Source: Candidatus Aenigmatarchaeota archaeon
Lineage (GTDB): Archaea > Aenigmatarchaeota > Aenigmatarchaeia > GW2011-AR5 > WALA01
Reading direction: 5' to 3'
NCBI GenBank assembly: GCA_015522745.1
Contig: WALQ01000044.1
Span: forward strand, 1 to 11,612
DNA length: 11,612 nt
Shown piece by piece: positions 1-5,088 of the stretch. Under the pieces are notes generated by a model. That model was not told the DNA's origin. It saw nothing but the letters and a program-made list of their open reading frames with translations, and ran no database searches. Both the position numbers and the translations under genes were made by a program. Within the stretch, counting starts at the first letter, position 1, and every line of letters begins with the position of its first letter.

Positions 1-98
1 GACACGGCTGATGCATCTTCGTGTGTGAATGGACCATTTACAATTTTTTGCTGGTACTCTGTTAATTTTTTAGTAAATTCATCCAATGGGTCTTTCAT
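1..98 (-). CDS. Unidentified protein, N-terminal 32 residues only (runs off the left edge)
   Basis: An open frame begins with ATG at 98 and leaves the window at base 1, so only about 32 residues are visible, starting MKDPLDEFTKKLTEYQQ. The start is well supported: an AGGTGAT Shine-Dalgarno element (104-110) lies 5 nt upstream, complementary to the conserved 3' end of archaeal 16S rRNA. A TATA-like element (TTTTTAAATA, 132-141) sits about 25 nt before a start site that would fall just ahead of that ribosome site. The visible part is charged and predicted helical, with no signal peptide or membrane segment. I do not recognise the family. It follows the HTH regulator on the same strand and may be co-transcribed with it as well as having its own promoter. 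Confidence 0.7.
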   Translation of the reverse strand, partial: MKDPLDEFTKKLTEYQQKIVNGPFTHEDASAV

Positions 99-100
99 TT

Positions 101-175
101 TTAATCACCTGAGTAAATATGTTCTCCGGAGTATTTAAAAATTTCATCCATCGGTGGTAATAGAATTTCAATCAT
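101..175 (-). CDS. Possible 24-codon ORF coupled to the HTH gene stop
   Basis: ATG at 175 overlaps the TGA of the HTH regulator as ATGA, the arrangement used for translational coupling elsewhere in this window. The frame runs 24 codons (beginning MIEILLPPMDEIFKY) to a TAA at 101-103, and the next gene starts at 98 in a different frame. The ribosome site and TATA element of that next gene lie inside this ORF, so it could be chance reading of a regulatory spacer. It could also be a small protein, or the N-terminal remnant of a frameshifted gene. No family is recognisable at this length. Confidence 0.3.
   Translation of the reverse strand: MIEILLPPMDEIFKYSGEHIYSGD
132..141 (-). promoter_or_regulatory. 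TATA-like element for the left-edge gene
   Basis: Read on the minus strand the sequence is TTTTTAAATA, an archaeal TATA-box match. It is centred about 25 nt before position 111, which would give a leader of about 13 nt that just includes the AGGTGAT ribosome site at 104-110. The placement fits archaeal promoter geometry, but no transcription start is known. Confidence 0.45.
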
Positions 176-1065
176 CTCACGAGCCTTTTCAATTTCCGCT
201 TGCTGAGCTCCTTCAACTCGTCTTTGGAAAGATTGGGAACATCCGAATCGACCGGTCCCTCGGAAACAAGAAGCGCGGGCCTTTCAAGGAAATCAGACAC
301 GCTTTTGAGCAAATTTATCTTGTACCTCGCTATGCTCTCGTGCGCGTAAGTGAGCACTTCCATCTCGTCCTTCGCGACGATGTTAAATGACGACCCATTG
401 ATGTAGTTGACGTTCATTCCTATCTTAGAAAAATATTTGTACACGATACGCTCAAACATAGTTCTTGGGCTCATTGGCTGCGGATTTTGTATTCTCATAT
501 TCATTCTCGTTGTTATTGGAAATTCGAGGATTCTTGATATCGCATCCGCGACCTCTTTTTTTGCCTTCTTGACTTCGTGTTCGTGCTCGTAGATGCACTT
601 CTTGCTCACACCGACCATTTTCGCAAGCTCATCCTGGGTAATTCCTTTCTCAACGCGCGCCTTTTTGAGCTTCTCCGGGTCGATGTGAACAAATTCACCC
701 CCACGGAAGCTCTCGACCGTGGGCATAGAGCCGGACACGAACCGCTCGAACGACGCGACGTTCATACACGGGATATCGAAGCGTTTGTATATGATGTCAT
801 TTCTAAGCTCACATATTCTCGTTCGTCTTCCCACGACTATTGTATATGCATTGAGACTGTAGGAGATATTGCTTAAATTCTTAGCAGTAATCTCGGTGAT
901 GCTGTCTATGTTGTAAATGACTTTCACAAATATGGTGCGGTCATTTAATTTTGCGATTATGTCGAAAAGACCCGAGGTTTTTATGTACTTTATATTGAAT
1001 TTTTCAAGTATACCAACAACTTTTGTCTTTAGTTTTCTACGCTCTTCCATAAGCTTTTTAACCAT
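172..1065 (-). CDS. Archaeal XRE-family HTH transcriptional regulator
   Basis: A 297-residue protein with a central Cro/C1-type helix-turn-helix at about residues 131-180 (LKKARVEKGITQDELAKMVG, then VSKKCIYEHE). The HTH is flanked by two alpha/beta segments. This three-part layout and length match the family annotated in archaea as putative HTH-type transcriptional regulatory protein, whose targets are unknown to me. The flanks look related: FDIIAK at residues 34-39 and FNIVAK at 227-232 each follow an 'I-x-YI' type strand and precede a similar strand-helix pattern, suggesting an internal duplication around the HTH. The start at 1065 has no Shine-Dalgarno site, but a minus-strand TATA-like TTTATTAAA (1091-1099) about 30 nt upstream suggests a leaderless mRNA. 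Met6 (at 1050) is an alternative start. It is cytoplasmic and binds DNA by family inference. Confidence 0.85.
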   Translation of the reverse strand: MVKKLMEERRKLKTKVVGILEKFNIKYIKTSGLFDIIAKLNDRTIFVKVIYNIDSITEITAKNLSNISYSLNAYTIVVGRRTRICELRNDIIYKRFDIPCMNVASFERFVSGSMPTVESFRGGEFVHIDPEKLKKARVEKGITQDELAKMVGVSKKCIYEHEHEVKKAKKEVADAISRILEFPITTRMNMRIQNPQPMSPRTMFERIVYKYFSKIGMNVNYINGSSFNIVAKDEMEVLTYAHESIARYKINLLKSVSDFLERPALLVSEGPVDSDVPNLSKDELKELSKRKLKRLVR

Positions 1066-1075
1066 TTAAAAGAAT

Positions 1076-1100
1076 TAAAAATTTACTAAGTTTAATAAAT
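1076..1100. promoter_or_regulatory. Overlapping divergent promoters, HTH gene (-) and tRNA-Ile (+)
   Basis: Only 44 bp separate the HTH start codon (1065) from the tRNA 5' end (1110). On the plus strand TTAAAAATT (1076-1084) lies about 26-30 nt before the tRNA. On the minus strand TTTATTAAA (1091-1099) lies about 30 nt before the HTH start codon. Each element sits where the other gene's initiation region lies, so the two initiation complexes may interfere. Positions are inferred from spacing only. Confidence 0.45.
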
Positions 1101-1109
1101 AGGAAAAGT

Positions 1110-1218
1110 GGGCCCGTAGCTTAGCCTGGTTAGAGCGCCGGTCTTATAAGGCCACGAGATTTTCGAGTCTCGCAACTAAGCTAACCGGAGGTCACGAGTT
1201 CAAATCTCGTCGGGCCCA
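1110..1218 (+). tRNA. tRNA-Ile(UAU) with a 34-nt intron at 37/38
   Basis: The full cloverleaf folds. The acceptor stem GGGCCCG (1110-1116) pairs with CGGGCCC (1211-1217), followed by discriminator A1218. The D arm is GCTT/GAGC with a GG-containing loop. The anticodon stem CCGGT (1138-1142) pairs with ACCGG (1184-1188), and the T arm ACGAG-TTCAAAT-CTCGT is at 1194-1210. The body matches archaeal tRNA-Ile. The spliced anticodon loop is C-T-TAT-A-A, so the anticodon is UAU (1145-1147), which reads AUA by Watson-Crick pairing. Most archaea instead read AUA with a CAU tRNA carrying agmatidine. CCA is not encoded. A T-run at 1264-1271 could terminate the transcript. Confidence 0.93.
1149..1182 (+). 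other. tRNA-Ile intron with bulge-helix-bulge splice site
   Basis: The precursor forms the motif recognised by archaeal tRNA splicing endonuclease. A 4-bp central helix pairs CTTA (1143-1146) with TAAG (1177-1180). It is flanked by 3-nt bulges TAA (1147-1149) and CTA (1181-1183), with the exon anticodon stem outside. Cutting after the second bulge base removes 1149-1182 and leaves A37 joined to A38. The intron folds into a hairpin CGAGA (1155-1159) with TCTCG (1168-1172). The helix next to the 5' bulge on the intron side is weak (one G-C pair, then an internal loop), so the motif is canonical only on the exon side. Confidence 0.88.
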
Positions 1219-1245
1219 TAAGAGCCCTTTCTCAGAGAGAAAGCG

Positions 1246-1310
1246 CTCTAGCGGAAAGAGTCGTTTTTTTTGGTTTCTCGCTAAAGACTCTTTTTCAAAG
1301 AGGCTTTTCT
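1246..1310 (+). repeat. Direct repeat, copy 1 (65 bp)
   Basis: This copy is almost identical to 1342-1405. It differs only in T-run length (8 against 7) and one base (GACTC here, GCCTC in copy 2). It begins CTCTAGCGGAAAGAGTCG, passes through the T-run and ends AGAGGCTTTTCT. In this copy AAAGAGTC (1255-1262) is perfectly complementary to GACTCTTT (1286-1293), which can alternatively pair with the downstream AAAGAGGC; the two foldings are mutually exclusive. Confidence 0.85.
1264..1271 (+). terminator. T8 run, probable tRNA-Ile terminator
   Basis: Eight consecutive T residues follow the hairpin at 1221-1249, about 46 nt past the tRNA 3' end. Archaeal RNA polymerase terminates mainly on T-runs, with or without a hairpin. 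A second run at 1360-1366 could act as a backup. Confidence 0.5.
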
Positions 1311-1341
1311 CCGATGAAGCACTCTTTCTAAGAGGGCTTCT

Positions 1342-1405
1342 CTCTAGCGGAAAGAGTCGTTTTTTTGGTTTCTCGCTAAAGCCTCTTTTTCAAAGAGGCT
1401 TTTCT
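1342..1405 (+). repeat. Direct repeat, copy 2 (64 bp)
   Basis: Second copy, about 96 bp downstream of the first. The A-to-C change makes the 3' hairpin perfect (AAAGCCTCTTT at 1378-1388 with AAAGAGGCTTT at 1392-1402) and breaks the alternative upstream pairing available in copy 1. The T7 run is at 1360-1366. Confidence 0.85.
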
Positions 1406-1610
1406 TGAAAGAAAGCGTTTTATCAGAAAGAGCTGATAAAATCTTTGAGCTCATTTCTTTCCCTAAAGGTTCGCTACGCTCGTGAATAATCTATAACTGT
1501 AAACGGTTTTCTTTCTACCCAGAAATTATGCGGAACACTTCAAGTGCCCAATTATCGAATCGAGTAAAAATAGTCAGAACTTTCAAATGAAAATAGAAGA
1601 TATGTTGAGC

Positions 1611-1811
1611 TCAGTTGTTCTCCCTTTCTGCCTGTCGCATAAGTCGGACTATGAATCCCGCGATTTTGTTTCTCATTCTCTTGCTGTCGAAGATTTTCAA
1701 GTCATCTAGGACGCGCTTGTTGTAGTCGAAGTTTATGTTGAACTTGTCTGGGAATTTCTCGACGAGCTCGCGTCCAATTGTCTTGATGTCTTTTGTTTTT
1801 ATTCGTCCCAT
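1611..1811 (-). CDS. rps17e: Small-subunit ribosomal protein eS17
   Basis: The 66-residue product matches archaeal/eukaryotic eS17, which has no bacterial counterpart and is typically about 60-70 residues in archaea. The diagnostic pattern is present: MGRIKTKDIKTIGRELVEKF at the N-terminus, KFNINFDYNKRVLDDL in the middle and SKRMRNKIAGFIVRLM near the C-terminus. It is a structural component of the 30S subunit. The start at 1811 is fixed by family alignment and by a GTGAT element 3 nt upstream, the same spacing seen for nop5 and fibrillarin here. It diverges from the nop5-flpA operon across a shared promoter region. A plausible T-run (TTTTT, minus strand, about 1566-1570) lies downstream. Confidence 0.95.
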   Translation of the reverse strand: MGRIKTKDIKTIGRELVEKFPDKFNINFDYNKRVLDDLKIFDSKRMRNKIAGFIVRLMRQAERENN

Positions 1812-1840
1812 AACATCACTTAAATTTCTTATACGCTAAG

Positions 1841-1860
1841 GTTTTTAAACGTTTTTTAAA
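1841..1860. promoter_or_regulatory. Shared divergent promoter for eS17 (-) and nop5-flpA (+)
   Basis: Two tandem TTTTTAAA-type elements (1842-1849 and 1852-1860) read as TATA boxes on both strands. Read rightward, the second is about 25-30 nt before the preferred nop5 ATG (1883). Read leftward, they are about 30-40 nt before the eS17 ATG (1811). The region can therefore drive ribosomal-protein and rRNA-modification genes together, a reasonable co-regulation arrangement inferred from spacing. Confidence 0.5.
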
Positions 1861-1882
1861 CCTTTCAATGAAAAGTGATAGT

Positions 1883-2827
1883 ATGAAAATAGCACACGTT
1901 GTCCGCGGTCCACTTGGCATATTTGCGTTCGCTGACGATGGAACACTCATAATGTACAAGGTATTCGACAGCTTCCGCGATTTTCTTAGCGTTCGCTTGG
2001 AGCTCGACTACGAGATGGTCGAGGATGAGCTCGCCAAATCATTCTACAGGGAGAAGATGAGGGAGCTCGCCACCCTGAAATTCACGAGCGATGAGGAGCT
2101 CAACAAGTACCTCACGATATTCGGCATAGAGTGGTCGAAGCACAAAATGAAGCAGGAAGCAAACCGTGATTCCCTTCTCGTTCAGGCAGTTCGGACGTAC
2201 GAGGACCTTCAGAAAGAGGTCAATGTCATGGCCGAGCACTTTTACGAGTGGGTCGTCCCGTACTATCCTGAGCTCAGGGAGGAGCCACTCAAGGCCGTCA
2301 AGATGTTTGCAGAGTACGGGCGGCGCGAGAACTTTCCAAACTACCGTGGCTCTGTGGGCATAGACATATCGGAAGAGGATTTGAAGGCGCTTTCCGATTA
2401 TGCCAACGTAGTCAATGAAAACATGAAATATCTCAAATCACTTGAGAAGTACATAAAGTCCGTAGCGTCCGACATAGCTCCAAACATGTCGAAAATCGTC
2501 GGACCGCTCATAGCGGCGCGCCTCATATCAAAGGCAGGTTCGCTGAAAAAAACTGCGTCCATGTCGTCTTCAACAATACAGCTTCTCGGAGCGGAAAAGG
2601 CTCTATTCAGGTTTCTCAAGGGGAAAAAGCGCGGTCGCCCGCCAAAGTACGGAATAATTTATTTCTCACCCTACATTCAGAAGGCGAAAAAGAACTCGCA
2701 TGGAAAGCTGGCGAGAATCATATCTTCGAAACTTGCCATTGCGGCAAAAGTGGACTACTACTCGAAGCGCTTGGACACTGAGCTCATACATTCGTTTGAA
2801 AAGGAAATCAACTCGGTGATGGCATGA
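1883..2827 (+). CDS. nop5: Nop5 (Nop56/58) scaffold of the C/D-box sRNP
   Basis: A 314-residue archaeal Nop5. In the C/D guide RNP it bridges the L7Ae-bound kink-turn RNA and fibrillarin and so positions ribose 2'-O-methylation of rRNA and tRNA. An N-terminal domain (GPLGIFAF near residue 10) is followed by a helical coiled-coil region (about 85-195) and the NOP RNA-binding domain (about 195-310), with the hallmark GAEKALFR (236-243) and GRPPKYGIIYFSPYIQKA. It is shorter than many family members because it lacks a long lysine-rich tail. I chose ATG 1883 because homologues start at MK-I/V-x-x-V and because AGTGAT lies 3 nt upstream, as for eS17. The in-frame ATG at 1868 would add five residues and is the alternative. 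The stop overlaps the fibrillarin start. AUA encodes 15 of its 21 isoleucines. Confidence 0.95.
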   Translation: MKIAHVVRGPLGIFAFADDGTLIMYKVFDSFRDFLSVRLELDYEMVEDELAKSFYREKMRELATLKFTSDEELNKYLTIFGIEWSKHKMKQEANRDSLLVQAVRTYEDLQKEVNVMAEHFYEWVVPYYPELREEPLKAVKMFAEYGRRENFPNYRGSVGIDISEEDLKALSDYANVVNENMKYLKSLEKYIKSVASDIAPNMSKIVGPLIAARLISKAGSLKKTASMSSSTIQLLGAEKALFRFLKGKKRGRPPKYGIIYFSPYIQKAKKNSHGKLARIISSKLAIAAKVDYYSKRLDTELIHSFEKEINSVMA

Positions 2828-3474
2828 AAGAAATATTCGATAACATATTCAAGGAAGGAAATAAAATTTACACAAAAAACCTTGCTCCAGGACGGAAGGT
2901 TTACACAGAGCGATTTGTTAGCGTCGATGGACTTGAATACAGGGAGTGGGACAGAACGAAGTCTAAGCTCTCAGCCGCTATAACAAACGGTATAAAAGAA
3001 GTTCCCATAAAGAAAGGGACGAAAGTTCTCTACCTTGGTGCGTCGACGGGAACAACCGTGAGTCATGTTTCTGATATCATTGAAAGTCATGGAATCGTCT
3101 ATGCAGTTGAGTTTGCAAAACGCGTCTTGAAGAATATATTCTCAGTTGCATCAGCGCGTAATAACATAGTTCCCATACTTGCGGATGCAAGAAAACCGGG
3201 AGATTATTATTGGGTTGAGAACGTTGATGTTGTGTACTGTGATGTCGCTCAACCGGACCAGACAAGAATTGCAATCGATAATACAAAATATTTTGGCGCG
3301 CATTATATTATGATAGCGATAAAATCACAGAGCATAGATGTCACAAAAAATCCAGATGACGTTTACAAAGAGCAGATTGATATTTTGGAAAAAAACGGTT
3401 TCGAAGTCGTCGATTGGGTAAAACTCGACCCATATGAAAAGGATCATTGCTTCATAGTTGCTAAGCGTTTATAG
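2824..3474 (+). CDS. flpA: Fibrillarin-like rRNA/tRNA 2'-O-methyltransferase
   Basis: The 216-residue SAM-dependent methyltransferase subunit of the C/D-box sRNP; it transfers methyl groups to ribose 2'-OH at sites chosen by guide RNA. Family marks are YREWDRTKSKLSAAI (39-53), the SAM-binding loop VLYLGASTGTTVSHV (68-82), VYAVEF (92-97), the acidic strand VDVVYCDVAQPDQ (134-146) and IAIKSQSID (164-172). Length is normal for archaeal fibrillarin. The start overlaps the nop5 stop as ATGA, with GGTGAT 3 nt upstream inside nop5, so the two partners are translationally coupled. The 3' end overlaps the oppositely oriented DHH gene by 14 bp. AUA encodes 12 of its 21 isoleucines. Confidence 0.96.
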   Translation: MKEIFDNIFKEGNKIYTKNLAPGRKVYTERFVSVDGLEYREWDRTKSKLSAAITNGIKEVPIKKGTKVLYLGASTGTTVSHVSDIIESHGIVYAVEFAKRVLKNIFSVASARNNIVPILADARKPGDYYWVENVDVVYCDVAQPDQTRIAIDNTKYFGAHYIMIAIKSQSIDVTKNPDDVYKEQIDILEKNGFEVVDWVKLDPYEKDHCFIVAKRL

Positions 3475-4534
3475 TGTTTATCAAATTTTCTTTGAATTCA
3501 TCCCAGTACTTTTCTGGTATTGTTGCACCACCTGCCGCTGGATGACCGCCGGCACTTGCATTTTTCATACCTCGTGAGAGCGTTTTTATTATCTTTCCAA
3601 CATTGTACTTCTGCGATTTTGTGCGGATGGAAAGCTTCACACGACCTTTTGATTTTTCCCAAACAACAACAACTTTGTTCGAGTATCTATCACTCAACAC
3701 CGATGAGAGTGGAGAGCGGAAATTGTACTTGGAATTGAATTCGTAAAATACAACGTTTCCAAATACTTTTGATGATTTTTCCACATCGATTTTGAGGCGT
3801 TCCATCTCATTTTGTATTTTTTGATACGCTTTCATAAATCTATTTGCGTATTTACCTTTCAAGAAGTCCTCAACATCATCGAGTTCAGTGAATATACTCA
3901 CCATATGCTCGCACGTGAACTCTTTTGTGGCCTTTGCCGCCGCTATCATGTTGGATATTTGTCCAAACGTTGAGAGGAATACGTTTTTTTGGTCTATTTT
4001 TCCCATGTAATCCGGGTATTTTTTCTTGACTTTCCTGAGAACATCTTTCGAGTATGTTATGTCGTAATCGGAAATTATTCCTATGGCAGCTATCCACAGC
4101 AAGTCGTCCATATCGACAATATTGGAAAGTATTTTGTAATTCAAGTACGTTGCGGATTTGTAGACTTTTTTGTTGAACATCCTCGGGTTGTAATAAGTCA
4201 CGCGCTTCGATGAAATCTTGTTCGATATTTCATGATGGTCTATTATCAGAACCGGAGCGATTGTTTCGAACTTCTTGATGAAGTTTACATTTTGGTCAAC
4301 AGCGAGGTCTGTGAATATTATTTTGGTGGGTATTGTTGTCTTAACTCTTTCTATGAGATTTTTGTTTGGGGGCATGGGCTGGTGAATCACCATGTCAACC
4401 GGGCGACCGCGCCATTTTATTAGAAATTTATTGAGAAGCGTCGCAGAGCATATTCCATCTCCGTCGTTGTGAAATATTATGACTACGTTATCATTTTTTC
4501 TTATTTTCTTCAGGTACTCTATGACTTTTTTCAT
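3461..4534 (-). CDS. DHH-DHHA1 family phosphoesterase, RecJ-like
   Basis: A 357-residue DHH-superfamily enzyme. The metal-binding motifs appear in order: FHNDGDGICSATLL (21-34), IIFTDLAVD (72-80), the signature IDHHE (98-102) and SDYD (155-158). The DHHA1 substrate-binding motif AGGHPAAGG (328-336) is near the C-terminus. Members hydrolyse phosphodiester bonds in single-stranded DNA, RNA, short oligonucleotides or cyclic dinucleotides. Among archaeal proteins this most resembles RecJ-like nucleases, some of which act in replication or RNA decay; substrate cannot be read from sequence. It has no signal peptide and should be cytoplasmic. The ATG overlaps the stop of the HD-domain gene as ATGA, so it is probably the last gene of the ileS operon. 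Its end overlaps fibrillarin tail to tail by 14 bp. Confidence 0.9.
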   Translation of the reverse strand: MKKVIEYLKKIRKNDNVVIIFHNDGDGICSATLLNKFLIKWRGRPVDMVIHQPMPPNKNLIERVKTTIPTKIIFTDLAVDQNVNFIKKFETIAPVLIIDHHEISNKISSKRVTYYNPRMFNKKVYKSATYLNYKILSNIVDMDDLLWIAAIGIISDYDITYSKDVLRKVKKKYPDYMGKIDQKNVFLSTFGQISNMIAAAKATKEFTCEHMVSIFTELDDVEDFLKGKYANRFMKAYQKIQNEMERLKIDVEKSSKVFGNVVFYEFNSKYNFRSPLSSVLSDRYSNKVVVVWEKSKGRVKLSIRTKSQKYNVGKIIKTLSRGMKNASAGGHPAAGGATIPEKYWDEFKENLINTINA

Positions 4535-5088
4535 TTTATCAGCTCGCTTATGAGACTCTGACTCATAAAAATGTCGGTTTCCGTGTCAATCATATCAGCA
4601 TATCGAAGTATGTTCGCCTCTATGGTCAACGGAGGGTTTATTTCACTTCCGCCATGCGATGCGACGCAATGTATCACTTCCTCTGGGAATTCATGCGTGT
4701 ACAATTCTGCCGCTGCCCATATACCGTGGTCAAGTAGAACACCAGAATGACGAACGCCATCTTTTGTCATGTAAAATGTATGGACTTTCATTATATCATG
4801 AAGCAGAGCGGATGCTATGAGAACATCCATATCTATTTTCAGATTTGGGTACGATTTTTTGAGTGATTTCGCTATGTTTATTGCTAGGGACGTCACGGAT
4901 TCTGTGTGCTTCTTCAACCCTCCCTTGTATCCATGGTGAAAACTCTCCGGTCCACCCGGAGTGCGTTCTATGTCAGTTCTTCTATACTTCTTGAAATTTT
5001 TGTTGCTCACGGGGAGCTTGGCTATGAATGATTCAACTTTCTTCCTCAGTTGCTCATCCTTTATCATTTTCACATATTTTTCGAACAT
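4531..5088 (-). CDS. HD-domain metal-dependent phosphohydrolase
   Basis: A 185-residue protein consisting mostly of one HD domain. The metal ligands are apparent: H61 in GGLKKHTESV, H97-D98 in ALLHDIMK, H121 in LLDHG, H145 in ASHGG and D165 in RYADMID. The GGLxxHT...HDxxK...DH...SHGG...ADxID order resembles the HD module of YhaM-type 3'-5' exoribonucleases, but without their N-terminal OB domain. A nuclease or nucleotide phosphohydrolase role is therefore likely but unproven. It is cytoplasmic. Its ATG (5088) directly abuts the ileS TAA, with GAGGG 5 nt upstream, and its TGA overlaps the start of the DHH phosphoesterase. Coupling to that nuclease suggests a shared nucleic-acid turnover task. 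Confidence 0.85.
   Translation of the reverse strand: MFEKYVKMIKDEQLRKKVESFIAKLPVSNKNFKKYRRTDIERTPGGPESFHHGYKGGLKKHTESVTSLAINIAKSLKKSYPNLKIDMDVLIASALLHDIMKVHTFYMTKDGVRHSGVLLDHGIWAAAELYTHEFPEEVIHCVASHGGSEINPPLTIEANILRYADMIDTETDIFMSQSLISELIK

Larger units (their letters stand above)
1221..1441. repeat. Cluster of short hairpins and T-runs behind tRNA-Ile
   Basis: The 392 bases between the tRNA and eS17 hold no gene, and this first part is densely structured. Hairpins by stem ends are: 1221-1249 (12 of 13 bp, loop AGA); 1283-1307 (10 of 11 bp, loop TTC); 1317-1339 (9 of 10 bp, loop TCT); 1378-1402 (11 of 11 bp, loop TTC); 1418-1441 (9 of 9 bp, loop AAAGAG). Most share the core CTCTTT/AAAGAG. 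T-runs lie at 1264-1271 and 1360-1366. The cluster could be a tRNA terminator region, an expressed structured RNA or a degenerate repetitive element; sequence alone does not decide. The following 1442-1610 shows nothing I can identify. Confidence 0.75.

Noticed and set aside
1110..1218. Reading the tRNA anticodon as UUA or AUA by shifting the loop
   Set aside because: The 5-bp anticodon stem CCGGT/ACCGG fixes a 7-nt loop with T at position 33, and the bulge-helix-bulge gives the same junction; only UAU fits, and the tRNA body is that of tRNA-Ile.
1311..1340. C/D-box guide RNA next to the Nop5-fibrillarin operon
   Set aside because: GATGAAG resembles a C box only loosely, and no D box (CTGA) or C'/D' pair lies at a suitable spacing.
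1221..1441. CRISPR array
   Set aside because: There are only two long copies, the sequence between them is itself made of related hairpins rather than unique spacers, and no cas gene is nearby.
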